DNA of 64,000 nt, taken from assembly GCF_028548475.1 (NCBI RefSeq), contig NZ_JAQQLE010000006.1, positions 62,001 through 126,000 on the forward strand. Reading direction: 5' to 3'. Numbering within the stretch: the first letter of the stretch is position 1; every line of letters starts with the position of its first letter. Shown piece after piece: positions 17,476-28,370 of the stretch. The stretch comes from Vogesella margarita. Lineage in GTDB: Bacteria; Pseudomonadota; Gammaproteobacteria; Burkholderiales; Chromobacteriaceae. Under the pieces are notes generated by a model. It searched no databases and was not told the DNA's origin. It worked only from the letters and a program-made list of their open reading frames with translations. Both the position numbers and the translations under genes were made by a program.

Positions 17476-19315
17476 ATGTCTGTCCGTATCCGCAAACCGC
17501 TGTTCCTGAGCTGCCTGCTGCTGGGGCTGGTGCTGCTATGCAGCACGCTGACCTACCAGTTCTCGGTGCAGCACGGCATCGACGCCCTGCGCGAACAGGG
17601 CAACCGCCAGCTGGAGCTGCACACCCGCGGCGTGGAAAGCGAGATCGAGCGCTTCGTGTGGCTGCCCGGCCTGCTGCAGCTCAACCCGGTGACGCTGCAG
17701 CTGCTGCAGTCGCCGGACGCCCGCCACCAGCTGGAAGTCAACCGCTACCTGGCGGCGATGAACGAGCGCAGCGGCACGCTGGCAAGCTATGTGCTGGACA
17801 GCAACGGCCGCGTGCTGGCCGCCAGCAACTGGCGCCGCAGCGACAGCTACGTCGGCGAAGACCTGTCGTTCCGCCCCTACTACACCGAGGCCATGGCCGG
17901 CCGCTCCGGCCGTTTCTACGGCATCGGCAGCACCATCGGCGAGGCAGGCTACTACCTGTCCAGCCCGCTGCGTGTGGGCGGCCGCATCGCCGGCGTGGCG
18001 GTGGTCAAGGTCCGCCTCGCCCAGCTGGAGGCCGGCTGGCGCAAGGCCGGCTCCGGCGTGTTCATCGCCGATGAAAACGGCGTCATCATCCTCGCCTCCA
18101 AGCCGCGCTGGCGACTGAACGTGATCCACCCGCTGTCGCAGGAAAGACGCAACCAGCTGGCGCAGAGCCTGCAATACCACTGGGCGTCGCTGCCGCTGCT
18201 GCAGCTGAAATCGCGGCGCACGCTGGCGCCGGGGCTGGAGCGCTGGGAGCTGTCCGATTCCGACGTCGCCGCGCCGGAAGGCCACCTGTTCCTGGCGCAG
18301 TCGCGCACCCTCAACGACACCCGCTGGCAGCTGACCCTGCTCAGCCCGCTGGCACCGGTGAAATCCGCGGCATGGACTCACGCGATGCTGGCCGCCACCA
18401 TCGTCGCGGTACTGACGCTGCTGCTGATCGCGTGGAACGAGCGGCGCAAGGTGATCGCCACCCGCCTGTCGGCGCGCGAGGCGCTGCAGGCGGCCAACAG
18501 CGAGCTGGAACGCCGCATCGAGGAGCGCACCGCCGACCTGTCCGCCAGCAACGAACGCCTGCTGGCCGAAATCCGCGAGCGCGAGCTGGCCGAGCAGACG
18601 CTGCGCAAGGCGCAGAACGAGCTGATCCAGGCTGGCAAGCTGGCGGTGATCGGCCAGATGTCGACCAGCATCGCGCACGAGCTGAACCAGCCGCTGGCGG
18701 CGCTGCGCACCCTGTCCGGCAACACCGTCAAATTCCTCGCCCGCGGCGCCTACGACACCGCTGCGGCCAACCTCAAGACCATTGGCGAGCTGGTCGAGCG
18801 CATGGGCAAGATCACCGGTTCGCTGCGCTCCTTCGCGCGCCGCTCCGAGCACGCCGACGGCCAGGCGCGGCTGGAAACCGCGGTCGACGCCGCGCTGTTC
18901 CTGCTGCAGCCGCGGCTGTCGCGCTACCCGGTCACGGTGCAACGCGAGTTCGACGACGTGCTGCTGGCCATCGACCAGACGCGGCTGGAGCAGATCCTGG
19001 TCAACCTGATCGGCAACGCGCTGGACGCGCTGCAAGGCGTGCCCGCCGCCTGCGTGCGCCTGATCGGCCAGCGCGACGGCGGCCGCTACCAGCTGACCGT
19101 GGCCGACAACGGCGGCGGCCTGCCGGAGCAGGTGCGCCAGCATCTGTTCGAACCCTTTTTCACCACCAAGCCGCAGGGCAGCGGGCTGGGGCTGGGGCTG
19201 ACCCTGTCCGCCAGCCTCGCCGCGGCGGCCAACGGCACACTGCAGGCACAGCCGCTGCCACAAGGCGCCGCCTTCGTGCTGCAATTGCCGCTGTGCCCGG
19301 AACAGGAACTCCATC

Positions 19316-19323
<8 letters not shown>
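17476..19323 (+). CDS. dctB: DctB-type sensor histidine kinase
   Basis: Membrane sensor kinase of 615 residues from ATG 17476. Helix 1 is at about 10-28, with a periplasmic double-PAS/Cache sensor (about 35-290, including SYVGEDLSFRPYYTEAMAGRSGRFYG and GEAGYYLSSPLRV). Helix 2 is at about 300-320, followed by a coiled coil, an H-box SIAHELNQPLAALRTLSGN and N and G boxes LVNLIGNALDA and DNGGGLPEQ. The sensor matches C4-dicarboxylate receptors. It overlaps dctD by eight bases. An upstream in-frame ATG at 17449 lies in a repeat motif and is not preferred. No dicarboxylate permease is adjacent, so the target genes are elsewhere. Confidence 0.9.
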
Positions 19324-20644
<1,321 letters not shown>

Positions 20645-20665
20645 CCCCCTGCCCCTACCCGCCGC

Positions 20666-20705
20666 CACGAAAAAGGCAGCCCGTTCGCGGGCTGCCTTTT
20701 TCGTG
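20666..20705 (+). terminator. Terminator after dctD
   Basis: An 18-base arm (20666-20683) and its complement (20688-20705) around a TTCG loop, with the A-run/T-run forming the stem base. Nearly the same hairpin recurs at 22610-22641. Confidence 0.88.
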
Positions 20706-20715
20706 CGCTCGGTCT

Positions 20716-20735
20716 TGCGGCCAACGTTGGCCGCA
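20716..20735. repeat. Palindromic copy of the dispersed motif
   Basis: TGCGGCCAACGTTGGCCGCA, two head-to-head motif halves forming a perfect 20-base palindrome, 11 bases after the dctD terminator. Confidence 0.8.
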
Positions 20736-20961
20736 GGCCGGCCTGATGGCCAGAACGGTGCCCCGGAGTCAGGAATAAGCACACGGCGTGAAAGCTTGCG
20801 TTACGCGCCCGTGACTAATAACACGCGTTAAAAATCACATTTTTAAGAAAAATTCATTCTGGCATAGTCGCCCGCCGTGTCGTACAAATCAAAAAGACGC
20901 CAAGTTCGACACGAGGCGCGATCCGTCCCGCAAGTAACGCCTGTAGATAGAAAGGGGCACC

Positions 20962-22551
20962 ATGCGCCAGAACTTACCCGTCACCGAGCAAGAGCTGTTT
21001 CTCGACCCACGCAGTCCCATCGTCACCAAGACCGACCTCAAGGGCCGGATCACCTATGCCAACCCGGCCTTTGTCGCCATCAGCGGCTTCACCGAAGAAG
21101 AACTGATCGGTCAGCCGCACAATGTCGTACGCCACCCGGACATGCCGCCCGCCGCGTTTCAGGACCTCTGGGACACTCTCAAGCGCGGCCGGCCGTGGCA
21201 AGGGCTGGTGAAAAACCGGGCCAAGAATGGCGCGTATTACTGGGTGGAAGCCTACGCCACCCCGCTGAGCGAGAACGGCAAGCATATCGGCTACATGTCG
21301 GTGCGCGCCGCCCCCTCGCGTGAAAAAGTCCGCGAGGCCGAACAGCTGTACCGTGCCATCAATACCGGACAAGCCGCCTTTCCCTCGACCAAACACACCC
21401 AAACGCCGTCGTGGCTGAAGCTGCAACTGGTGGTCTTCGCGGCCACACTGCTGGCCGGCGTCATCTGCATGCTTTTGCTGCCAAATGGCTGGCAGCAAGG
21501 CGCCATGTTGCTGTCCTTCCTGCTCGGCTGCCTGGCCACGCTCCGGCTGCAGCAACGGGTACGCGCCACGCTGCTTGACGCCAACGCCGCGCTGCTGCGC
21601 TTTGGCGAGGGCAATTTCAAGGAAGCGGTGGCCGAACAGGGGCCACAGGAATGTGCCGAATTACGGCAGCGCCTGGAAACGACCCGCATCAACCTGCGCG
21701 CCATTCTTGCCGATGTGGTGTCCGCCAGCGCCAGCATCGGCCAGGGTGCCGACAACATCTGCCGTCAGGCAGCCACCTTGCAGGAGCGGGCCGCCGACGA
21801 AAGCAACGACATCGCCCACATCGCGGCCGCACTGGAGCAACTGACCGTTTCGGTCAGCGAGATTGCCGACACCACCCGCACCGGCTCGGACCACGCCAGC
21901 ACCGCACGCCAGCTGGTGCAACAGGGCAGTGTCCACATGCAGCATACGCTGCAGAGCACCGAGAGCATGCTCGGCGCCATCGGCGCGGTCCGTGGCACTC
22001 TGGAGCAACTGAACGGCGCCGTGACACGCATCGGCTCCATCAGCCAGCTGATCGGTGATGTCGCGGAACAGACCAACCTGCTGGCGCTGAATGCGGCGAT
22101 CGAGGCCGCCCGCGCCGGCGAGCATGGCCGCGGCTTCGCCGTGGTTGCCGACGAGGTACGCAAGCTGGCCGAACGTACCAGCCACAGCACCCGTGAAATC
22201 GGCGAATCGATCGGCCAGGTGCGACAGCACACCGATGCCGCGCTGAACTCGATCGACCATGCCGGTCAGGTGACCAGACAGGCGAGCGAGCTGATCGGTG
22301 CAACCTCCAGCAGCCTGACGCAGATCGATCAGGCGAGCCAGGGCGTGGCCAACAGCGCGCAGGATGTCGCCTCCATGCTGGCACAGCAGTCGCGCGCCTC
22401 GACCGAGGTCGCCCACAATATGGAAAAGGTCAGTGCCATTACCGAAAACAATGCTCACAACGTGGCGCAGGCCGCCCACGCTGCGACCGAGCTGATGGAC
22501 ACCACCAGGGCGCTGAAACAGCTGGTCGCCCACTTCGAAAAATCATTGTGA
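20962..22551 (+). CDS. Aer-like PAS chemoreceptor
   Basis: A 529-residue methyl-accepting protein. The N-terminal PAS domain (about 20-120, [37 protein letters not shown]) is typical of Aer-type redox/energy sensors that bind FAD. Two short hydrophobic stretches (about 155-200) anchor it with little or no periplasmic part. A signalling domain follows with [40 protein letters not shown] (about 370-410). Transcribed alone, closed by a terminator. Confidence 0.92.
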   Translation: MRQNLPVTEQELFLDPRSPIVTKTDLKGRITYANPAFVAISGFTEEELIGQPHNVVRHPDMPPAAFQDLWDTLKRGRPWQGLVKNRAKNGAYYWVEAYATPLSENGKHIGYMSVRAAPSREKVREAEQLYRAINTGQAAFPSTKHTQTPSWLKLQLVVFAATLLAGVICMLLLPNGWQQGAMLLSFLLGCLATLRLQQRVRATLLDANAALLRFGEGNFKEAVAEQGPQECAELRQRLETTRINLRAILADVVSASASIGQGADNICRQAATLQERAADESNDIAHIAAALEQLTVSVSEIADTTRTGSDHASTARQLVQQGSVHMQHTLQSTESMLGAIGAVRGTLEQLNGAVTRIGSISQLIGDVAEQTNLLALNAAIEAARAGEHGRGFAVVADEVRKLAERTSHSTREIGESIGQVRQHTDAALNSIDHAGQVTRQASELIGATSSSLTQIDQASQGVANSAQDVASMLAQQSRASTEVAHNMEKVSAITENNAHNVAQAAHAATELMDTTRALKQLVAHFEKSL

Positions 22552-22609
22552 GCCGGGTGCAGCCACCCGAACTGCCCTCCCCGCGCCACTGCCAAAGCAG
22601 CGACACAGC

Positions 22610-22641
22610 AAAAAGGCAGCCCCTTCGCGGGCTGCCTTTTT
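22610..22641 (+). terminator. Terminator after the Aer-like gene
   Basis: AAAAAGGCAGCCC (22610-22622) pairs with GGGCTGCCTTTTT (22629-22641). Sequence and loop nearly duplicate the dctD terminator. Confidence 0.88.
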
Positions 22642-22652
22642 GTGTGACCAGC

Positions 22653-22676
22653 CTTGCGGCCAACGTTGGCCGCAAG
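22653..22676. repeat. Palindromic copy of the dispersed motif
   Basis: A perfect 24-base palindrome (CTTGCGGCCAAC and its complement) between the convergent Aer-like gene and prmB. It may also terminate prmB transcripts on the minus strand. Confidence 0.8.
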
Positions 22677-22686
22677 CCGCGAGCGC

Positions 22687-23646
22687 TCAGATGTCTTCGT
22701 CCTCGATCACCAGGTCGCCAAAGTCGGCGTCGTTCAGCGGATCGCCGAGGCCAGCGGCGACCAGGTCTTCGCGCGTCAGCAGGAACACGAAGCCGTCGCC
22801 GCTCTGCGTTTCCATCCACATGAACGGCAGGCTCGGGTAGGCCGCTTCCAGCACGTCGCGGTTGTGGCCGATCTCGACCAGCAGCACGCCCTGCGGGTTG
22901 AGCAGGCGCGCGGCGTTCTGCAGGATCACGTGGGTGGCGTCCAGGCCGTCCTCGCCGGAGCCCAGCGCCAGCTCCGGTTCGTGCAGGTATTCTTGCGGCA
23001 GCGCATCCACCGACTCGGCATCGACATACGGCGGGTTGGAGATGATCAGGTCGTACGGTTCTTCCAGCCCTTCCACCAGATCGCTGTGGATCAGCTGGAT
23101 GCGGTCTTCCAGGCCGTAGTTCTGCACGTTGATGCTGGCCACTTCCAGCGCGTCCAGCGAGATGTCGACGGCGTCGATGTCGGCGTCCGGATAGTGGTGC
23201 GCCAGCTGGATCGCGAGGCAGCCGGAGCCGGTACACAGGTCCAGCGCGCGGTGGACCAGCTCAGGATGCTCGATCCACGGTTCCAGCTGCTCGCCCAGCA
23301 GCTCGAAGATGAAGGAGCGCGGCACGATTACGCGCTCGTCGACGTAGAAGTTGAAGTCACCCTGCCATGCCTCGTTGGTGAGGTAGGCCACCGGCACGCG
23401 CTCTTCGGCACGGCGCTCGATCAGCGACACCACCTGCTGCACCTCGTTCGGCAACAGCTGGGCGTCGAGAAAGGGCTCCAAGCGATCGATCGGCAGCTTC
23501 AGCGCCGACAGGATCAGGTAGGCGGCCTCGTCGTAGGCATTGCTGGTGCCGTGGCCGTAGGTCAGGCCGGCATCGCTAAAACGCGACACGGCAAAGCGCA
23601 GCAGGTCGCGGACGGTTTGAAAAGTGCTGGCGGCTTCGGCGTACAT
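22687..23646 (-). CDS. prmB: PrmB, ribosomal protein L3 N5-glutamine methyltransferase
   Basis: SAM-dependent methyltransferase of the HemK family that modifies a glutamine of 50S protein L3. Starting at ATG 23646 (MYAEAASTFQTVRDLLR) it has 319 residues. The SAM loop DLCTGSGC is at 136-143 and the catalytic NPPY at 204-207. The N-terminal helical domain has the PrmB features TYGHGTSNAYDEAAYLIL and ERVPVAYLTNEAWQGDFNFYVDERVIVPRS. An in-frame extension upstream runs through repeat sequence and is not coding. Confidence 0.93.
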   Translation of the reverse strand: MYAEAASTFQTVRDLLRFAVSRFSDAGLTYGHGTSNAYDEAAYLILSALKLPIDRLEPFLDAQLLPNEVQQVVSLIERRAEERVPVAYLTNEAWQGDFNFYVDERVIVPRSFIFELLGEQLEPWIEHPELVHRALDLCTGSGCLAIQLAHHYPDADIDAVDISLDALEVASINVQNYGLEDRIQLIHSDLVEGLEEPYDLIISNPPYVDAESVDALPQEYLHEPELALGSGEDGLDATHVILQNAARLLNPQGVLLVEIGHNRDVLEAAYPSLPFMWMETQSGDGFVFLLTREDLVAAGLGDPLNDADFGDLVIEDEDI

Positions 23647-23703
23647 GGCATTCCCTTTAAAAAGCCGGCGGCACGAACGCGTCGTGCCGCCCTGATAATG
23701 CGA

Positions 23704-23725
23704 AAGGTTGGCCGCGGCCAACCTT
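23704..23725. repeat. Overlapping inverted pair of the dispersed motif
   Basis: Two exact motif cores share their central GC (AAGGTTGGCCGC running into GCGGCCAACCTT) to form a perfect 22-base palindrome upstream of prmB. Confidence 0.8.
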
Positions 23726-23775
23726 GGTCTGATCAGACCGCCGGCGCGGCGGTCAACTGGCGGCGATTATCGCTC

Positions 23776-23928
23776 AGAGTGTACTCACGATCTAGCGAGC
23801 TAGAGCGAGACAAGGCGAAAACGGCTGAGGAAGCGGCATTGATCCAGATACAAACAAGCATTCCGAAGCCGTTTTCAACGCTGTACGCCCCATTGAGATC
23901 AAGCCGCAGCAGATCGTGAACATATTCT
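23776..23928. repeat. MITE-like palindromic element, copy 2
   Basis: 153 bases. The terminal inverted repeats are AGAGTGTACTCACGATCT (23776-23793) and AGATCGTGAACATATTCT (23911-23928). Internally AAAACGGCTGAGGAAGCGG pairs in part with CATTCCGAAGCCGTTTT. It ends at the TAA stop of the phosphomannomutase gene (23928-23930). Confidence 0.82.
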
Positions 23929-25301
23929 TAGAACGGCAGCGCTGCGCTGGTTTCCTTCGCCAGCACGCGGCGGAAGTCGTCCTGGATGCGCTGCAGCGCG
24001 GCGGCGTTGTCGGCCTCGAAGCGCAGCACGATCACCGGCGTGGTGTTGGAGGCGCGCATCAGGCCGAAGCCGTCGGCGTACTCCACGCGCAGGCCGTCGA
24101 TGGTGATGATGTCCTCAGCGCCGTCGAACTGCGCCGACTGCTGCAGACGTTCGATCAGCGCGTGGTTCTCGCCCTCGGCGGTCTTCAGGTTCAATTCCGG
24201 CGTCGACAGCGCGTTGGGCAGCGCATTGAGCAGCGCCGACGGATCGGCCACCTTGGACAGGATTTCCAGCAGGCGCGCGCCGGCGTACAGGCCGTCGTCA
24301 AAGCCGTACCAGCGCTCCTTGAAGAACACGTGGCCGGACATCTCGCCGGCAAGGCCGGCATCCGGATTGGCTTTCAGCGCCGCCTTCATGAAGCTGTGGC
24401 CGGTACGGTTGATCATCGGCACGCCACCGGCGGCGGTGATCGCCGGCGCCAAGAGGCGGGTGCACTTCACGTCGTAGATGATCTTGCTGCCCGGCTGGCG
24501 GCTGAGCACGTCCTGCGCGAACAGGATCAGCTGGCGGTCCGGCCAGATGATGTTGCCGTCCTTGGTGACCACGCCCAGGCGGTCGCCGTCGCCGTCGAAG
24601 GCGAGGCCGATCTCGGCGTCGGTATCCTGCAGCGCGCGGATCACGTCCTGCAGGTTTTCCGGCTTGGCCGGGTCCGGATGATGGTTGGGGAAGGTGCCGT
24701 CGACCTCGCAGAACAGCTTGTGCACCTCGCAACCGAGGCCGCGGAACAGCTCCGGTGCGAAATCGCCGGGCACGCCGTTGCCGCAGTCGACCACCACCTT
24801 CATCGGCCGCGCCAGCTTGATGTCGCCGGTGATGCGATCGAGGTAGGCGTCGACGATGTCGTGGGTGCTGTAGCCGCCGTGGCCGTCGGCAAAGTCGTTG
24901 TCGACGATGCGCTGGTACAGCTTCTGGATCCAGTCGCCGGCCAGGGTGTCGCCGTCCAGCATCATCTTGAAACCGTTGTAGTCCGGCGGGTTGTGACTGC
25001 CGGTGACCATCACGCCGGAGTAGGTTTCCAACTGGTAGGCGGCGAAGTACAGCATCGGCGTGGCGACGCGGCCAACGTCGATCACGTCGACGCCGGCGGC
25101 ACGGATGCCGTCGGACAGCGCGTGGCACAGCTCGGCGCCGGACAGGCGGCCGTCACGGCCGACGCAGATGGTGCCGACCTTGCGCTCGCGCGCTTCGCTG
25201 CCGATGGCGCGACCGATCAGGCGCGCAACGTCGGCGGTCAGGGTGTCGCCGACGATGCCACGGATGTCGTAGGCCTTGAAAATGGAGGGAGAGATGGTCA
25301 T
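23928..25301 (-). CDS. Phosphomannomutase/phosphoglucomutase (AlgC-like)
   Basis: Interconverts hexose 6- and 1-phosphates for surface polysaccharide and LPS sugars. At 457 residues it fits the alpha-D-phosphohexomutase family. The phosphoserine loop TGSHNPPDYNG has the catalytic S102; the metal loop DGDGDR is at 236-241 and the sugar-binding GEMSGH at 319-324. The C-terminal phosphate-binding RASNTTP is present. Its stop codon is immediately abutted by MITE copy 2. Which sugar it prefers in vivo cannot be read directly; the bifunctional PMM/PGM type is likely. Confidence 0.92.
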   Translation of the reverse strand: MTISPSIFKAYDIRGIVGDTLTADVARLIGRAIGSEARERKVGTICVGRDGRLSGAELCHALSDGIRAAGVDVIDVGRVATPMLYFAAYQLETYSGVMVTGSHNPPDYNGFKMMLDGDTLAGDWIQKLYQRIVDNDFADGHGGYSTHDIVDAYLDRITGDIKLARPMKVVVDCGNGVPGDFAPELFRGLGCEVHKLFCEVDGTFPNHHPDPAKPENLQDVIRALQDTDAEIGLAFDGDGDRLGVVTKDGNIIWPDRQLILFAQDVLSRQPGSKIIYDVKCTRLLAPAITAAGGVPMINRTGHSFMKAALKANPDAGLAGEMSGHVFFKERWYGFDDGLYAGARLLEILSKVADPSALLNALPNALSTPELNLKTAEGENHALIERLQQSAQFDGAEDIITIDGLRVEYADGFGLMRASNTTPVIVLRFEADNAAALQRIQDDFRRVLAKETSAALPF

Positions 25302-25324
25302 GGCTCAAACCCGGTAAGAAGGTA

Positions 25325-25340
25325 GAAGGTTGGCCGCAAG
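25325..25340. repeat. Copy of the CAAGGTTGGCCGCAA motif
   Basis: GAAGGTTGGCCGCAAG in the short gap between trpD and the phosphomannomutase gene. Confidence 0.75.
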
Positions 25341-25371
25341 CGCCGGCACTCTGCCGGCGGCCGGGCATTTA

Positions 25372-26394
25372 TTATAGTGACTGGCTCAGTTTTACCAGCG
25401 CGTCCAGCTTGGCGCGTGCCTCGCCGCTGTCGATCACGGAGCGGGCCAGCGCCACGCCGTCGGCCAGGCTGGCCGTGACGCCGGCGGTGTAGATCGCCGC
25501 CGCGGCATTGAGCAGCACGATGTCGCGCGTCGGGCCGCTTTGGCCTTCGAGCACCGCCAGCAGCATGGTTTTCGACTGCTCGGCGCTGTCGGCGCGCAGC
25601 GCGGCCAGCGGCGCGTGGGCGATGCCGAAGTCGGCCGGGTCGATACGGTATTCGCGGATGGTACCGTCCTTCAGCTCGGCGATGCTGGTATAGCCGGACA
25701 GGGTGATCTCGTCGAGGCCGTCCTCGCCGTGCACGATCATCACGTGCTGGCTGCCCAGCTCGCGCAACACACGCGCCTGGATGCCGACCAGGTCGGGGTG
25801 GAACACGCCCATCACCTGGTTGGGCGCGCCGGCCGGGTTGGTCAGCGGGCCGAGGATGTTGAAGATGGTGCGCACCGCCAGCTCGCGCCGCACCGGCGCC
25901 ACGTACTTCATCGCGCTGTGGTAGTTGGGCGCGAACATGAAACCGACGCCGATGTCGTCGATGCAGCGGCCGACCTGCTCCGGGCTGAGGTTGAGGTTGA
26001 CGCCGAGCGCCTCCAGCACGTCGGCGCTGCCGGAACTGGACGACACCGAACGGCCGCCGTGCTTGGCGACGCGGGCGCCGGCCGCCGCCGACACAAAGGC
26101 GGCGGTGGTGGAGATGTTGAAGGTATGACTCTTGTCACCGCCGGTGCCGCAGGTATCCACCAGCCGCGTGGTGTCATTCACCGGCACACGGGTGGCGAAC
26201 TCGCGCATCACCTGCGCCGCGGCGGCGATTTCCGACACGCTTTCCGTTTTCACGCGCAGGCCGATCAGGATGGCGGCGATCAGCGTCGGCGGTACTTCGC
26301 CGCGCATGATCTGGCGCATCAGGTCCAGCATTTCATCGTGGAACAGCTCGTTCTGGTCGATCAGGCGATTGAGGGCGGCCTGCGGTGTGATCAT
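25372..26394 (-). CDS. trpD: Anthranilate phosphoribosyltransferase
   Basis: Transfers phosphoribose from PRPP to anthranilate, the second step of tryptophan synthesis. It has 340 residues, the usual length. The PRPP-binding [14 protein letters not shown] lies at about 84-97, and [21 protein letters not shown] and the anthranilate-site [11 protein letters not shown] are conserved. Thirty-four bases after trpG on the same strand. No trpE or trpC lies in the neighbourhood, so this is a split trp arrangement. Confidence 0.96.
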   Translation of the reverse strand: MITPQAALNRLIDQNELFHDEMLDLMRQIMRGEVPPTLIAAILIGLRVKTESVSEIAAAAQVMREFATRVPVNDTTRLVDTCGTGGDKSHTFNISTTAAFVSAAAGARVAKHGGRSVSSSSGSADVLEALGVNLNLSPEQVGRCIDDIGVGFMFAPNYHSAMKYVAPVRRELAVRTIFNILGPLTNPAGAPNQVMGVFHPDLVGIQARVLRELGSQHVMIVHGEDGLDEITLSGYTSIAELKDGTIREYRIDPADFGIAHAPLAALRADSAEQSKTMLLAVLEGQSGPTRDIVLLNAAAAIYTAGVTASLADGVALARSVIDSGEARAKLDALVKLSQSL

Positions 26395-26428
26395 CTTTTG
26401 TTCTCCGGCGTCTGCGACGCTGTGCGCT

Positions 26429-26998
26429 TCAGGCGAATTCTTTCAGGAAGTTGTCCAGCATCCGGTGGCCGTGCTGGGTCAGGATGGACTCGGGGTGGAA
26501 CTGCACGCCCTCGATCGGCAGCGTCTTGTGGCGCACGCCCATGATCTCGCCGTCGTCGGTCCAGGCGGTGATTTCCAGGCACGCCGGCAGCGACGCGCGC
26601 TCGATCACCAGCGAGTGATAGCGGGTGCAGGTCACCGGGTTGGGGATATCACGGAACATGCCGACATCGTGATGGTGCACCGGCGACACCTTGCCGTGCA
26701 TCAGCTGCTTGGCGTGGACGATCTTGCCGCCAAAGGCCTGGCCAATGCTCTGGTGGCCCAGGCACACGCCCATGATCGGCAGCTTGCCGGCGAAGTGGTG
26801 GATGGCCGGCACCGAGATGCCCGCCTCGTTCGGTGTGCACGGGCCGGGCGACAGCACCAGGTACTGCGGCGCCAGCGCCTCGATTTCTTCCAGCGTGATT
26901 TCGTCGTTGCGGAAGACCTTGACTTCCTGCCCCAGCTCGCCGAAGTACTGCACGAGGTTGTAGGTGAAGGAGTCGTAGTTGTCGATCATCAATAACAT
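26429..26998 (-). CDS. trpG: Anthranilate synthase glutamine amidotransferase (TrpG/PabA)
   Basis: Class I glutaminase of 189 residues supplying ammonia for anthranilate, and probably also for p-aminobenzoate. The oxyanion strand [14 protein letters not shown], the nucleophile Cys in [15 protein letters not shown] and the catalytic pair in QFHPESILT are all intact. Co-directional with trpD. Without trpE next to it the partner subunit must be elsewhere, and dual use by PabB is possible. Confidence 0.95.
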   Translation of the reverse strand: MLLMIDNYDSFTYNLVQYFGELGQEVKVFRNDEITLEEIEALAPQYLVLSPGPCTPNEAGISVPAIHHFAGKLPIMGVCLGHQSIGQAFGGKIVHAKQLMHGKVSPVHHHDVGMFRDIPNPVTCTRYHSLVIERASLPACLEITAWTDDGEIMGVRHKTLPIEGVQFHPESILTQHGHRMLDNFLKEFA

Positions 26999-27305
26999 TT
27001 ATGGATTAACCTCATGATTTGCAGGGGGCTTCCGCCACGCATCACCGATGCCGCACCCGCCTGGGCACCCTGCTTTTCTTGCGCCGTACCGTCACCGCGA
27101 CCGCTGCCGCCATGCGAAGCCGGAAAAGGATACCCTACATAATACCCGATTCACCTGCAACGGCGGACATGGCTTGGCCGACAGCCGCGCCAGTGCTTGC
27201 GGCCAACCTTTGAGCGGGTATGGACAAAACAAAGCGCCGGCAGATGCCGGCGCGGAAACAAACAGCGGACGGCGCACGCTGGCGCCGCCATCTGGAAACG
27301 GGAAC
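26999..27305. other. Intergenic region trpG / dctP
   Basis: 307 bases. Contains a full motif copy CTTGCGGCCAACCTT (27196-27210) and the dctP terminator. The trpG promoter must lie here, but no clear -35/-10 pair could be fixed. Confidence 0.5.
27234..27253 (-). terminator. Terminator of the gntK-dctQMP operon
   Basis: GCGCCGGC (27234-27241) pairs with GCCGGCGC (27246-27253). On the minus strand it is followed by TTTGTTTTG. Confidence 0.8.
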
Positions 27306-28319
27306 TTACTTGCGCACCTGGCCCAGCGCCCCCTGCAGTTCCTTCAGCACCACGGCGCCACCGTTGGCCGCAAACTTGTCGAAGGCCGGCTTGGCCTTCT
27401 CGCGCATGCGTGCCAGCTCGGCGTCGCTGACCATGTTGATCTTCATGCCCTGCTGGGTCAGGAATTTCACGCTGCGCATCGCCTCGGCGCGGGAATCCTT
27501 GCGCTCGAAGGTGCGCGACGCCAGTGCGGCGTCCTGCAGGATCTTCTGCTCGTCGCGCGACAGGCCGTCCCACCACTTCTTGCTGGCGGTCATCACCCAC
27601 GGGCTGTACACGTGCTTGGTTACCGACAGGTACTTCTGCACTTCGTAGAACTTGCTGGACTGGATGGTGTTGACCGGGTTTTCCTGACCGTCCACGGCGC
27701 GGGTCTCCAGCGCGGTGAACAGCTCGGCGAAGGCCAGCGGCACCGCATTGGCGCCGAAGCTGTTGAACATGTCGATGTACACCGGGTTCTGCATCACGCG
27801 CAGCTTGATGCCCTGGAAGTCCTCGAAGCGGGTGATCGGACGCTTGGTGTTGGTTACGTTGCGAAAGCCGTTTTCCCAGTAGGTCAGGCCGACCAGGCCC
27901 CTGGCCGGCAGCCGGGCAATCAGCTTCTGCCCGAACGGGCCATCCAGCACGGTGTCGGCCTCTTTTTCATTCCCGAACAGGAACGGCAGGTCGTAGACGC
28001 CGAAATCCTTTTCCACCCCTACCAGCGTGGCAGTGGAGCCGACCATCATTTCCTGCGCACCGCCGATCAGCGCGTTCTGCATCTGCACGTCGTTGCCGAG
28101 GCTGGCGGAGCCGAAGCCCTTCACCTTCAGCTTGCCGCCGGAGCGCTTGGCCACTTCGTCGGCGAACAGCTTCACCGCACGGCCCTGGTTGCTGTCTTCC
28201 GCGAGGCCATAGCCAAAACGGATCAGACGCGGCTTGATGTCGGCGGCCAGCGCCTGCGGTGCGGCAAGGGCGCCGGCGGTAATAAGGCAGGCCAGCAGCG
28301 GCTTGAACAGTGTTTTCAT
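27306..28319 (-). CDS. dctP: TRAP transporter solute-binding protein, DctP family
   Basis: Periplasmic receptor of 337 residues with an N-terminal signal peptide (MKTLFKPLLACLITAGALAA, cleavage near AQALA-ADI). The family core is seen in VMQNPVYIDMFNSFGANAVPLAFAELFTALETRAVDGQENP at about 165-205; the Arg in LRVMQNP is the conserved carboxylate ligand. Context with gntK and a GntR repressor suggests gluconate or a related sugar acid rather than a C4-dicarboxylate as substrate. Confidence 0.92.
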   Translation of the reverse strand: MKTLFKPLLACLITAGALAAPQALAADIKPRLIRFGYGLAEDSNQGRAVKLFADEVAKRSGGKLKVKGFGSASLGNDVQMQNALIGGAQEMMVGSTATLVGVEKDFGVYDLPFLFGNEKEADTVLDGPFGQKLIARLPARGLVGLTYWENGFRNVTNTKRPITRFEDFQGIKLRVMQNPVYIDMFNSFGANAVPLAFAELFTALETRAVDGQENPVNTIQSSKFYEVQKYLSVTKHVYSPWVMTASKKWWDGLSRDEQKILQDAALASRTFERKDSRAEAMRSVKFLTQQGMKINMVSDAELARMREKAKPAFDKFAANGGAVVLKELQGALGQVRK

Positions 28320-28370
28320 GATTCTCTCCTTGGTTGTGTTGTTTACAGCTGTAATCAGGCTGGCTTGCGC

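Larger units (their letters stand above)
20645..20961. other. Intergenic region dctD / chemoreceptor
   Basis: 317 bases without a gene. Contains the dctD terminator, a palindromic motif copy (20716-20735), and an AT-rich perfect inverted repeat TTAAAAAT-CAC-ATTTTTAA (20828-20846) about 115 bases before the next start, which may be a promoter or operator element. Confidence 0.6.
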
